DNA of 64,000 bases, taken from Phycisphaerales bacterium (GTDB taxonomy: Bacteria > Planctomycetota > Phycisphaerae > Phycisphaerales > UBA1924). This document shows, piece by piece, positions 1 through 8,215 of the stretch; within the stretch, counting starts at the first letter, position 1; each line of letters opens with the position of its first letter. The notes beneath the pieces were generated by a model. That model was given only the letters and a program-made list of their open reading frames with translations. It was not told where the DNA came from and searched no databases. The position numbers and the translations under genes were made by a program. The stretch covers positions 1-64,000 of the forward strand of contig JAFIFZ010000035.1 of NCBI GenBank assembly GCA_020831775.1, read 5' to 3'.

Positions 1-292
1 GGCGCCCGGCTTTGGGGGGCTCGTGGTGGCGTTAGTCGCGCTGGCCCGCTGGTCACCCGGGCGACGGGCGTTGCCGGTCGACAACAGGAGAGGGTCGAGC
101 AGGCGAGCAGGTGAGCCGGGCGACCGGCGTTGCCGGTCGAGAACAGGAGAGGGTCGAGTAGGCGAGCAGGTGAGCCGGAGAGGGTGTAGATGGGGTAGGG
201 ACTGCAGCGGATTTGGGTTGTCTTTGGGCACAAGATTCCGGAGAGCACCGACCTCGCCCGAGCCGAGGTCGGTGGCACGGCGCGCGGTTGTT
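1..292. other. Gene-poor left edge
   Basis: I see no convincing gene here. A reading frame on the plus strand from 23 to 337 is arginine- and glycine-rich and is mostly translation of a tandem repeat, so I do not call it. The stretch holds the two-copy 59-bp repeat (57-174) and then about 120 bases with no visible structure up to the stop codon of the first minus-strand gene. Confidence 0.6.
57..174 (+). repeat. 59-bp tandem repeat, two copies (family A)
   Basis: Copy one is 57-115 and copy two is 116-174, differing at only a few positions. Each begins with a short inverted repeat. In copy two (121-139) it is a perfect 8-bp stem, CGACCGGC paired with GCCGGTCG around a GTT loop. Copy one has one mismatch in the same stem. 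A third, diverged copy lies after rpsG (41940-41996). The hairpin followed by a conserved purine-rich tail resembles a REP-like element; no transposase is seen nearby. Confidence 0.8.
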
Positions 293-1498
293 TTAGATGG
301 GCTTGCGGCGGAACGGGAAGCCCGGGCCGCCGGGTAGGGCGAGTCTTGCGCCGAGGATGATGAGCAGGCCCGGGATCAGCAGCAGTTCGACACGCTGGAT
401 GTAGCCGACGAAGTAGAGCGGGATCGCGACGCCGACGGCGAAGGACCAGACGCGGATCTTCTTTCGCGTGGGCCCGTCGCGGCCGTCTTTGGTGGGGACC
501 ATGCAGAGCCAGGCGTAGGCGGGGAAGACGAGGCCGTAGAAGGAGATGAAGACGCGGTAGAGCAGCTCGCCGGCGGGCAGGCCGAAGCGGTCGGGGAGCG
601 ACGGGGCGACCATGCCCAGTGCGCCAAAGGCGCCGAGGATGGCGAGCACCATCACCAGGCGGCGGATCGGGAATGGGCCGTTCTGCTGCGGCATGACTTC
701 GCGCCCGTGCAGGCCGATGGTCAGGCCGAGCTGGGCGGAGACATGCAGTGCGAGTGCGGTGGCGAGGGCGAGCGAGGCGTAGGCGCCCCAGAGGGAGGCG
801 ATGTCGCGCGAGGCGAAGGTGAGCAGGATCATCGCCGGGAAGAGGACGAGGTAGCCGACTGTAAAGGCGAGTCGGCGCTGCGTGCCTTCGGTCGCAAAGC
901 GGGCGCGGAGGAGGGTCAGGTCCATCCATGGGCAGGCGAGGAAGCCGAAGATGACGACGGGGGCGAGGGGGAGGAGGCCGGCGAGCAGTGTGCGCGTCGG
1001 GTCGTCGCCCGCGAGCCATGGTGCGGACCAGTCCAGACCGCCGCCGACCTGGAGGCGGATCAGGACGATGATCGAGAGGGCGTAAACGCCGAGGGCGATG
1101 AGGCGTGCGGCGGCGTCGCGCGAGGGCCAGGCCGCGGCGATCGTGACGAGGAGGAGGACGGGCGCGAGAATCGCCGCGGTCTGCGGGCCGAAGCCCGAGA
1201 GCATCCATCCTGCGAAGAAGGCCTGGAAGGCCATGGTGACGAAGCTGAATGCGCGGAGGGCGCCGGCGTGGCGGTCCATCCATGCCCGGGAGGGGTGTGC
1301 GAACCAGCCGACGGCCGCGGCGCCGAGGCAGTTTGGGATGGCGAAGACGAGGAAGCCGAGAGCGCCGTAGTCGCGGACCATGAGCACGGGCAGGAACATG
1401 CCGATGCACCAAGTCCAGGAGGCGGCGAGGAAGACGGACCAGAGCAGGGCGGCGCCTGTGCTGGTTCTGAGGTCGGGGTTTGCGGGGCGCTCGGGCAC
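293..1498 (-). CDS. Polytopic membrane protein, function unknown
   Basis: A 401-residue inner-membrane protein with about twelve hydrophobic segments (roughly residues 15-41, 45-66, 80-100, 108-124, 133-149, 170-197, 210-230, 236-259, 279-297, 314-336, 351-368 and 374-390). The motif FAIPNCLGA in segment two faintly recalls the first helices of sodium:solute symporters, but I see no complete family signature and assign no substrate. The start is GTG at 1498, nine bases after the TAA of the upstream DUF4442 gene, which suggests co-transcription. No strong ribosome site is visible, so the start is the least certain part. Confidence 0.7.
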   Translation of the reverse strand: MPERPANPDLRTSTGAALLWSVFLAASWTWCIGMFLPVLMVRDYGALGFLVFAIPNCLGAAAVGWFAHPSRAWMDRHAGALRAFSFVTMAFQAFFAGWMLSGFGPQTAAILAPVLLLVTIAAAWPSRDAAARLIALGVYALSIIVLIRLQVGGGLDWSAPWLAGDDPTRTLLAGLLPLAPVVIFGFLACPWMDLTLLRARFATEGTQRRLAFTVGYLVLFPAMILLTFASRDIASLWGAYASLALATALALHVSAQLGLTIGLHGREVMPQQNGPFPIRRLVMVLAILGAFGALGMVAPSLPDRFGLPAGELLYRVFISFYGLVFPAYAWLCMVPTKDGRDGPTRKKIRVWSFAVGVAIPLYFVGYIQRVELLLIPGLLIILGARLALPGGPGFPFRRKPI

Positions 1499-1507
1499 GG
1501 GCCGAGT

Positions 1508-2113
1508 TTACTCGCCGTTCTCGGCGGCGCGGGCCTGCTCGATGCGCTGGGCGTCCTTGGGGTCGAAGGTTCGGCCCTTCTGCCAGCGGCCCTTCTGCTT
1601 GAGGTGCTCTTTGGGCGTGACATGGAAGGTCACGGTGACGCGGCCGACGCGCTTGTCTTTGAGGCGGGGGAGGAGCGTCTGGGGCTCGCCCTGTTCGTTG
1701 ACGGGCTTTTCGGGGAGGGGGAGCTGCTGGACGACATCCATGCGGAGGGTGACATTGAACTCGCCGCCCTGGGCGACGAGGGCTTCGATGTCGTCGAGGG
1801 GCTTGATGCGGTAGATGGCGGGGCCGAAGCAGGGTCGGAGGAACTTGTAGTCGAGGTGCTTGCAGACGACGGTGTACTCGCCGCCGCAGGCGCCGAAGAC
1901 ATACATGCCGCCGGCGATCTCGGAGTTGCCCAGGAGCGCGGCGCCGGCCATGGCGTTGTAGAAATTCCGATTGAACTTTTTGAAGGGGAGGACGGCGGTG
2001 AAGGCCTTCTCGTCGACGCGCTTCATGCGGATGCCGCTGCGGAAGGCGTAGGGGAGCCAGAAGAGCGAGCAGATGCGGTGCCAGAAGTTGTTCTTGGTGG
2101 AGAGGCGGCTCAT
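1508..2113 (-). CDS. DUF4442 (hotdog thioesterase-like) protein
   Basis: A 201-residue protein with the look of the DUF4442 family, a hotdog-fold group related to PaaI/YiiD-type thioesterases. The conserved block FNRNFYNAMAGAALLGNSE (about residues 46-64) corresponds to the helix-rich core where acyl-thioester hydrolases bind substrate; the substrate here is unknown. The first ATG is at 2113. The frame stays open upstream to a stop near 2265, and its codons look coding (Ala/Asp-rich, then SFVDRFEAF), but the only unusual start there is a CTG at 2176. The true N-terminus may therefore be longer. It lies in a minus-strand row between the MBL hydrolase and a membrane protein. Confidence 0.75.
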   Translation of the reverse strand: MSRLSTKNNFWHRICSLFWLPYAFRSGIRMKRVDEKAFTAVLPFKKFNRNFYNAMAGAALLGNSEIAGGMYVFGACGGEYTVVCKHLDYKFLRPCFGPAIYRIKPLDDIEALVAQGGEFNVTLRMDVVQQLPLPEKPVNEQGEPQTLLPRLKDKRVGRVTVTFHVTPKEHLKQKGRWQKGRTFDPKDAQRIEQARAAENGE

Positions 2114-2344
2114 GAACGCCTCGAAACGGTCGACGAAGGATCGCTTGGAGGGCTTTGCGTCGTTGCGCGTGGCCAGAGCGCCGGGCTTGGGCGTCTGGGC
2201 GCCTTCTGCGGCGTCTTTGGCGTCAGCGCCTGCGGCGCCGGCCTCGTCCGGGGTTGTCTAGACATCCGCTGTCGTGGTCGATTCACGCACGATGGATGGT
2301 ATCCGCGCGGCGGGGTCCGCTCTTGATGGGGCCGGGGTGGACGC

Positions 2345-3334
2345 TCAGGCGTCGGTGAGGCGGTACCAGCCCTTGCTGTCGGACTCGACGCGGCGGAAGG
2401 GGTCGCCCGGCTCATGGTCGAGGGCGAGGACCCAGCCCCGGTCGGCGGCTTCCTTGAGCAGCCAGTGTTTGGTGAGCATGCTGGTGTAGGGCTCGATGTC
2501 GTAGGAGAGGCTGAAGGCCTGTCCGGCGTGCCAGGCGGTGGGGAGGACATCGGGGGTGAAGACGATGGTCCTGCCGCGATCGTCGGTGAACTTGACGGCT
2601 TGCTGGCCCCAGGTGTGGCCGGGGACGAGGAAGACGCTGATGCCGGGGAGGACTGTGGTCTCGCGGTCGGGCAGCGGGGTGTCGGGGAGTGCGTCGCGGC
2701 GGGGGATGACGCTGGCGGGGAAGGGGGCGGGGGACTCGACCATGCGGAGGCGGGGGCGGCCGCTGGGCAGGGGGATCTGGAGCGGGAGGAGATGGTCGCG
2801 GTAGTAGGTGCGGGTCATGACGGCGTCGTTGGCGAGGGCGTTGTTCCACTCGGCCCGCTGGGTGATGACCTCCGCGTTTGGAAAGGTGAGCTTCACGCGG
2901 GGCTCGTCGCCCGAGGCGTCGTCGCCCATGGCGGTCCAGTCCGGCGTTTCGCCCTCGCGGCAGCGGCGGCTGAGGCCGCCGGCGTGGTCGAAGTGCAGGT
3001 GGCTGATGATGGCGGCTTCGATTTCTTCGGGTTTGTGGCCAGCGTCGGTGAGGGCGGTTTCGACGGTTGTGGCGTCGAGGCCGAAGATGGACTGCATTTT
3101 GGCGTCGAGCTTGTCGCCGGTGCCGGACTCGATGAGGACGAGCTTGGGGCCTTCGCCCTCGCCGACGCGCTGGAGCAGCAGGCAGTTGTGGGCGATCTCG
3201 ATGCGGTTCTTGTCGTCGGGCTGGACCTGGCGAGTCCAGACAACTTTGGGGATGACGCCGAACATGCCGCCGCCGTCGAGGAGGAGGCGGCCTGCGCGGA
3301 GGAGAGTGACGCGGTAGCGGGTGTCTTGGCTCAT
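2345..3334 (-). CDS. MBL-fold metallo-hydrolase
   Basis: A 329-residue metallo-beta-lactamase-fold hydrolase. The metal-binding motif HLHFDH is at about residues 112-117, preceded by GTGDKL and followed by later metal-ligand regions such as VPGHTWGQ near residue 240. These are features of soluble Zn/Fe hydrolases acting on lactones, thioesters or phosphoesters; the substrate cannot be read from sequence. I chose the ATG at 3334 (MSQDTRYR) over an upstream in-frame start at 3415, because the extra 27 residues are low-quality and would overlap the end of the neighbouring gene. The upstream gene's stop is 34 bases away on the same strand. Confidence 0.88.
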   Translation of the reverse strand: MSQDTRYRVTLLRAGRLLLDGGGMFGVIPKVVWTRQVQPDDKNRIEIAHNCLLLQRVGEGEGPKLVLIESGTGDKLDAKMQSIFGLDATTVETALTDAGHKPEEIEAAIISHLHFDHAGGLSRRCREGETPDWTAMGDDASGDEPRVKLTFPNAEVITQRAEWNNALANDAVMTRTYYRDHLLPLQIPLPSGRPRLRMVESPAPFPASVIPRRDALPDTPLPDRETTVLPGISVFLVPGHTWGQQAVKFTDDRGRTIVFTPDVLPTAWHAGQAFSLSYDIEPYTSMLTKHWLLKEAADRGWVLALDHEPGDPFRRVESDSKGWYRLTDA

Positions 3335-3368
3335 CTGGCCATGGTACGGGGGGTGTCGCGGCGGATGG

Positions 3369-5633
3369 TCAGTCCGCGGGATCTTCCCTGACGACCTCGA
3401 AGGCCTGCAGCCCACGCTCGGAGGCGAGAACGAGCAACGGCGAGTCTCCGTTTCGGGCCAGCCAGTCGAACTCCGCCCCGAACACGGTCTGAATGGTCGC
3501 GACTGTTTCCCCGTCCGCCAGGTCGAGGATGGTCAGTTGTCCGTTGGTGGTTACGCCCGCGGCGAGCGATCCGCAGGGGCTGACCGATGAGCAGCGGATG
3601 TGCTGTCCATTCGGTTCGAGTCGGGCCGTCCAGCGAACTTCGCCGTCGGGGGCGATGCGAGCGGCGATCGGCTGGAGGGAGGCGTCGGCGGCCGAGCCGA
3701 GCAGCAGCAGTTCGTCGTTGGCGCCGGTGGGTATCGCGTGGACGAGTGTGGCGTAGAGCGGGGGGCGCAGCAGGTTGGTCTGATTCCCGCTTTCGTCGAA
3801 GATGTGCACCGTTCCCCCGGCGGAGGTGGAGACGGGGCGGCGGACACCGTCGCCACTGATGTCGGCCGCGGTCACTGACCAGACATTGCCGATGTGGCGG
3901 GTGCGCCAGAGCTGGTTGCCTTGGTGGTCAAAGAGCCTGAGCCCGCCGTTGCCGTTGTAACCCACGAGCAGCTCGTCGACGCCGTCGCCGGTGATGTCTG
4001 CGGCGATCACATCGTTGACGCCGTCGAGTTCGGGCACTCGGAATCTGACAGCGCCGTCGGCGCCGAACACGACGGGAGCAACGCCCCATTGCCTGAAGGT
4101 GACGATGCTCGGGGCTTCGGCGTCGTTGAAACGGGCGATGCGGAGGGTTTGCCCCTCGCTGACGAGTTGGATCTCGCCGAGCGGCTCGCCGGTGGGGCTG
4201 ACGCGTGTGACGCCGCGGCGGCTGATGGCGTAGACCTCGCCCGCGTTGTTGTCTGCCGCGACGCCGCCCCATCGGCCCTGCAAGGCCCAGACTTCGTGGA
4301 GATTCTCTGTGCGCGAAACGGGCTGGGCGGGGCCGACTTGATCGAGAGGTCGGCCTTCGACGGCGTCGTCGATGTCCCGGCGGATGTCGTCTTTCATGTT
4401 CATCGCGAAGCCGACATGCACGCTGCGGACCGTGCCGTCGGCGCCGATGATGACGGTCTGGGGGATGCCCGAGACGCTGTAGTCGCGTGAGACCGAGCCG
4501 TCGGTGTCCATGGCGACGGTGAGTTCGAGGCCCTGGCGGTCGAGGAAGCGTCGGATGGTCGCTTCGTCTTCGCGGACATTGATGGCGATGAAGGCGACAT
4601 CGCCATCATGCGCGTCGGTCAGTTCCTTGAGCACGGGGAGTCCGGCGACGCAGGGCGGGCACCACGAGGCCCAGAAGTCGATGACGACGGCTTTGTGGTC
4701 CTTGATGGCGTCGGAGAGGCGGATCTCGCCGCCGTCGAAGCGGTGCAGCGCGAAGTCGGGGGCGCGTGCGCCGATGAGATGCGCGAACTCGTCGCGGTCG
4801 TCGGCCATTGCGTGGTCGTCGAAGTCTTCGTCGAAATCGAAGCCGAAGTCGCCCCAGAAGGCCGTGACGATGCTTTGTGCGGATTCAGCGTCGTCGGGCG
4901 GTACGAATGCGAACGCGTTCTCGGGGAAGCTGTTGATGCGCTGCCAGTTGGAGAAATCGGTGATTGCCGTCGTGGCGATGTCCGGGTACCAGGCTGTGTA
5001 TGACTCGTCGGGCTCCTGCTCGTACAAGGTCCGCAGCAGCCAGGCGGAGTCGCCTGCGTCGACCCAGATCTCCAGCTTCCGTCCGCCGAGCGATGTGCGG
5101 ATGCGGTGGGCTTCGGTCCCGTTGACTTCTTCCAGGCCGATGTACTCCGCGTCGCCCTTGATCCGCTGGATCGAGCGGTGCGGCTCGTGCGAGAGAATGG
5201 CGAGCAGCCCGGGCGGGACCATCATGTCGGCAAAGCCGCCGAGCGCCGACGGATCCTCGCTGAACAGCCTGACATCCTCGGTGTTGGCGGGTTCTTTCAC
5301 GAATCTGTTGGTCGGGCGGACATAGATGTAACGCTGCTCGCCGTCGCTGTAGAAGTCCGCCGATCGCGTGCCGCCGGTGCGGCGGAGCGCGTACTTGCCG
5401 GGCAGCTCGCGCGACGCTTCGAGATCGATCGTGTAGACAATGAGCATCCCCTCGGCGGTGGTCCGCCACTCGATGCTGTAGTTGAAGCTGAGGCGGGGGG
5501 AGGACTCGAGATTGCTCGCCATGTCCCTCAGCACCTGCGCGGCTTTCTCGCGGGCGTCGTTGGCGTATGAGGGTGTCGAGCAGGGCAGGAGCGTTGCGCC
5601 GGCGGCCAGAACGATCGCGAGTGTCCGAGTCAT
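3369..5633 (-). CDS. Secreted DUF2092-thioredoxin-propeller fusion protein
   Basis: A 754-residue exported protein starting at the ATG at 5633, which gives a clean signal peptide (MTRTLAIVLAAG...). Residues about 25-265 resemble DUF2092, a periplasmic lipoprotein-carrier-like fold. Residues about 285-430 are a TlpA/ResA thioredoxin domain with the redox motif WCPPC (W324-C328) and a later cis-proline region SGIPQTVI. The last 300 residues contain repeated blades of the form ADITGDGVDELLVGYN, as in FG-GAP/VCBS or WD-like beta-propellers. The protein probably performs thiol-disulfide chemistry outside the cytoplasm on a partner bound by the other domains; the partner is unknown. It heads a minus-strand run of four genes. 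Confidence 0.82.
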   Translation of the reverse strand: MTRTLAIVLAAGATLLPCSTPSYANDAREKAAQVLRDMASNLESSPRLSFNYSIEWRTTAEGMLIVYTIDLEASRELPGKYALRRTGGTRSADFYSDGEQRYIYVRPTNRFVKEPANTEDVRLFSEDPSALGGFADMMVPPGLLAILSHEPHRSIQRIKGDAEYIGLEEVNGTEAHRIRTSLGGRKLEIWVDAGDSAWLLRTLYEQEPDESYTAWYPDIATTAITDFSNWQRINSFPENAFAFVPPDDAESAQSIVTAFWGDFGFDFDEDFDDHAMADDRDEFAHLIGARAPDFALHRFDGGEIRLSDAIKDHKAVVIDFWASWCPPCVAGLPVLKELTDAHDGDVAFIAINVREDEATIRRFLDRQGLELTVAMDTDGSVSRDYSVSGIPQTVIIGADGTVRSVHVGFAMNMKDDIRRDIDDAVEGRPLDQVGPAQPVSRTENLHEVWALQGRWGGVAADNNAGEVYAISRRGVTRVSPTGEPLGEIQLVSEGQTLRIARFNDAEAPSIVTFRQWGVAPVVFGADGAVRFRVPELDGVNDVIAADITGDGVDELLVGYNGNGGLRLFDHQGNQLWRTRHIGNVWSVTAADISGDGVRRPVSTSAGGTVHIFDESGNQTNLLRPPLYATLVHAIPTGANDELLLLGSAADASLQPIAARIAPDGEVRWTARLEPNGQHIRCSSVSPCGSLAAGVTTNGQLTILDLADGETVATIQTVFGAEFDWLARNGDSPLLVLASERGLQAFEVVREDPAD

Positions 5634-5797
5634 GGCTGTCCCTTCAGATTGAATCAACCGGATCCACCAGCGCCGCTCTGAAGGTCGGCGCACATCGACC
5701 AAGATACACGCTTTGCTGGAGAACGGGAAGCGCGGTTTTCAGACCGGCGGCGAGGGCGGGCGATGTTCGGGATCTGGAGGTGCGGTATCCTCGCGCC

Positions 5798-5967
5798 ATG
5801 AAGTACGAACGCTTCGAGGAGCTGCCGGTTTGGAAGGATTCGGCGAGGCTGTATGTCTCGGTGGAGGAGGTGGCCCGCGACGGTTCGCTCGATCGGCATG
5901 GGGTCTGCGCGATCAACTGTTGCGGGCGTCGCTCTCGGTGTCGAACAACATCGCCGAGGGGTTCCGG
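5798..5967 (+). pseudogene. Broken four-helix-bundle (23S rRNA IVS-type) protein gene
   Basis: The ATG at 5798 opens MKYERFEELPVWKDSARLYV, typical of the four-helix-bundle family found in 23S rRNA intervening sequences (TIGR02436-like). After about 35 residues, at a four-G run near 5901, the frame shifts by one base and the family sequence resumes as LRDQLLRASLSVSNNIAEGF. Homology then ends abruptly at 5967, about half way through the expected 110-120 residues. Loss of one G from a five-G run would explain the shift. The truncation point abuts the 3' end of the GIY-YIG gene. The gene is therefore disabled by both a frameshift and a truncation. Confidence 0.8.
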
Positions 5968-5971
5968 CTAA

Positions 5972-6442
5972 TCAACGTGATCGCACATTCATCAGTCGAG
6001 GGAACGGGCTGTGATTGCGCTTGCGCCCGCACGACGAAATCTCGTGGTGGCGAATCTTTGTCCCCGCCTTGTTCAGTAAGTCGAACCCAAGAGACAGCGA
6101 ATGCTCGATGTAAGCTCGCTCAACGATGTCCAGCACTTTCTTGATCTGCTGGCCTCGCTTCGTGATTACAGTCGCATAGAGCAAGCGGCGGCTGCCTCTC
6201 CTGAAGTGATCTTCCAGCCCCTTCATGAGGCGGAGATTGTTCGTCTGCTGGCGAACTCTCTTTTGTAGGTTGTCGGCTCGCCCGACATAGAACGGGGTGG
6301 TCTTGTCACCCCAATGTCGCGAGAAAACATAGATGCCAGGGGAAGGAGGCAACAAGTCCCAGTCGAGCTCGTAGATTAGCCCATCTCCGCCCGGGTACAG
6401 GTCGAGTGGCCTATGCCACTCCACTTCAATGTTCAAGGCCAC
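5972..6442 (-). CDS. GIY-YIG domain protein
   Basis: A 156-residue protein with a GIY-YIG nuclease core: PGIYVF (residues 35-40), YVGRADNLQKRV (52-63) and a candidate catalytic glutamate in IVERAYIE (near residue 108). The family cuts DNA in homing endonucleases, UvrC and some restriction enzymes; no partner domain is present, so the role is open. It starts at GTG 6442 behind an AGGAG eight bases upstream, and 15 bases after the stop of pdhC, so it can be read from the pdh operon. Its composition is visibly lower in GC than all neighbours, and it contains one of only four ACGT sites seen in the window. It is probably acquired. Confidence 0.85.
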   Translation of the reverse strand: MALNIEVEWHRPLDLYPGGDGLIYELDWDLLPPSPGIYVFSRHWGDKTTPFYVGRADNLQKRVRQQTNNLRLMKGLEDHFRRGSRRLLYATVITKRGQQIKKVLDIVERAYIEHSLSLGFDLLNKAGTKIRHHEISSCGRKRNHSPFPRLMNVRSR

Positions 6443-6457
6443 AATACGCTCTCCTGA

Positions 6458-8113
6458 CTACACCAACTGCTCGGGCTCCTGCAGCAGTCTGACGATCTCG
6501 GCGAGGCAGAGGGCTGCAGTGGCGCCGTCGACGACTCGGTGGTCGCAGGCGAGGCTGAGGGGCATGAGTTTGGCGACCATCGGCTGGCCGTCGCGGACGA
6601 CGACGCCGTCGTAGGCCTTGCCGACTGCGATGATGCCGACCTCGGGGTAGTTGATCACGGGGGTGGCGAAGCGGCCGGCGTGGCTGCCGACATTGCTGAT
6701 GGTGAAGGTCGAGCCGGTGAGCTGTTCGCGCGGGATCGAGCGGTCGCGGGCGGTCGCGGCCAGCGTCGCGATCTGATCGGACAGCGTGAAGACATCGGCG
6801 CGGTCGGCGTCGCGGAGGACGGGGACCATGAGGCCGCTGTCGGTGTCGGTCGCGATGCCGAGGTGCACGGCCTCGTGCTGGACGATCTCGTCGCGCTCGT
6901 CGTCGACGCGGGCGTTGAGGGCGCCGTAGGAGCCCGAGAGTGCGCGGCAGACGGCCGAGGCGATGAAGGGCAGGAAGCTGAGCTTGCGCCCGGACTCTGC
7001 CGCGAGGCGCCGGCGGAGGTCGTCGAGGGCGGTGACATCGGCTTCGTCCATGACGGTGAAGTGGACGGCGGTATCGACGGACTGGCGGAGCTTGCCGGCG
7101 ATGACACGGCGCACGCCCTTGAACGGCACGCTGGCGGTGCCTGCGCCGGGCTCGACGGAAGAGACCTGGGCGGGCGGGGGGACGGGGCGGCCGGACTGGA
7201 AGGGGGTGAAGCCGGGGGCGGTCGGGATGCCGCCGGGCTGCATGCCCGGGTGCATGCCGGGCATCTGGGGCATGGGCATCTGGGGCATGTAGCCCCAGGG
7301 CATCGGCATCATGTAGGGCGGGTACGGCGCGTAGCCGGGCATCATCATCGGGTGCTGCGGGTAGGGCTGGGGATACGGCTGCGGGTATGGCTGGGCATAG
7401 CCCTGCTGTGGGTAACCCTGCTGGGGATAGGGCTGTTGGTAGGGCTGGGGCTGCTGGTAGTTGGGTTGCTGGGGCTGCGAGGCGGGGCGCTGGGCCTGCG
7501 GCTGGGCCGGCTGGCTGGGGAGCGGGCGGCGGGAGGTGCCGCGCTCGGGAGCCTCGGGTCTCGGCGTTGTGGTTCCGGCGGCGCGGGACTGCGTGCCTGC
7601 GCCGGACTTTGCGTTCTCGACATCGCGCTTGGTGACGCGCCCGCCGATGCCTGTGCCCTTGACGCTGTCGATGTCGACGCCGAGGTCGCGGGCGAGGCGT
7701 CGGACGGCGGGGGTCGCGAGGGCCTTGCCTTCGGCGCGGCTGACGCCGGCGAGGTCGCCGGACATCTGGCCGACGACGGTGCCCGCGTCTTCGCGTTCTT
7801 CTTCCTGCGCGGCGCTCTTGGCGGGCGGGGCCTTGGGCTCGGCTGCCGCGCCGCCGGCGCCGACATACGAGACGAACGGCGCGCCGACTTTCATGACCTC
7901 GCCGTCGGCGCCGTGGAGCTTGGCGATCTTGCCGGCGCGGGGGCTTGGGATCTCGGTGAGGGCTTTGTCGGTCTGGACCTCTGCGAGGGCCTGGTTTTCC
8001 TCGACCTCGTCGCCTTCAGAGACGAGCCACTTGATGACCTCGGCCTCCTGGAGGCCTTCGCCGATGTCGGGGAGGAGGAAGACATTGGGGTCTGAAGAGA
8101 CTTTGCCGGCCAT
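6458..8113 (-). CDS. pdhC: Pyruvate dehydrogenase E2, dihydrolipoyl acetyltransferase
   Basis: This is the core subunit of the pyruvate dehydrogenase complex. It passes the acetyl group from the E1-bound intermediate via a swinging lipoyl arm to CoA. One lipoyl domain (residues 8-85) has the lipoylated lysine in EVQTDKALTE (K50). The peripheral subunit-binding domain is at 131-167, and the catalytic acyltransferase domain occupies about 330-551, ending in the active-site motif DHRVVDG (H525). Between them, residues about 175-325 form an unusual linker made almost only of Pro, Gln, Tyr, Met and Gly. Ordinary linkers are Ala/Pro-rich. It lies downstream of E1-alpha and E1-beta on the same strand. 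A branched-chain E2 is the alternative, but the E1 partners look like PDH. Confidence 0.93.
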   Translation of the reverse strand: MAGKVSSDPNVFLLPDIGEGLQEAEVIKWLVSEGDEVEENQALAEVQTDKALTEIPSPRAGKIAKLHGADGEVMKVGAPFVSYVGAGGAAAEPKAPPAKSAAQEEEREDAGTVVGQMSGDLAGVSRAEGKALATPAVRRLARDLGVDIDSVKGTGIGGRVTKRDVENAKSGAGTQSRAAGTTTPRPEAPERGTSRRPLPSQPAQPQAQRPASQPQQPNYQQPQPYQQPYPQQGYPQQGYAQPYPQPYPQPYPQHPMMMPGYAPYPPYMMPMPWGYMPQMPMPQMPGMHPGMQPGGIPTAPGFTPFQSGRPVPPPAQVSSVEPGAGTASVPFKGVRRVIAGKLRQSVDTAVHFTVMDEADVTALDDLRRRLAAESGRKLSFLPFIASAVCRALSGSYGALNARVDDERDEIVQHEAVHLGIATDTDSGLMVPVLRDADRADVFTLSDQIATLAATARDRSIPREQLTGSTFTISNVGSHAGRFATPVINYPEVGIIAVGKAYDGVVVRDGQPMVAKLMPLSLACDHRVVDGATAALCLAEIVRLLQEPEQLV

Positions 8114-8215
8114 CGTTGTCCTCGTGTCTTGCTGTCGTGCGGGGGGAGGCGTCGATGGCGCTGCCCCCGTTCGGTTTTGATTCTTTCGCGTCCGGTACGC
8201 TCGGGCGAGTCGGCG

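Noticed and set aside
57-174. The tandem repeat as a CRISPR array
   Set aside because: The two units are directly adjacent with no spacers between them, and no cas genes are present.
2110-2550. A 146-residue Pro/Ser-rich frame upstream of the DUF4442 gene
   Set aside because: It overlaps the MBL gene on the same strand in another frame and has shadow composition; the better N-terminal extension for DUF4442 is in a different frame.
5972-6442. The GIY-YIG gene as the cause of ACGT loss
   Set aside because: It is a small lower-GC acquisition with an ACGT site of its own and no methylase partner, so it is a poor candidate for the enzyme behind the genome-wide avoidance.
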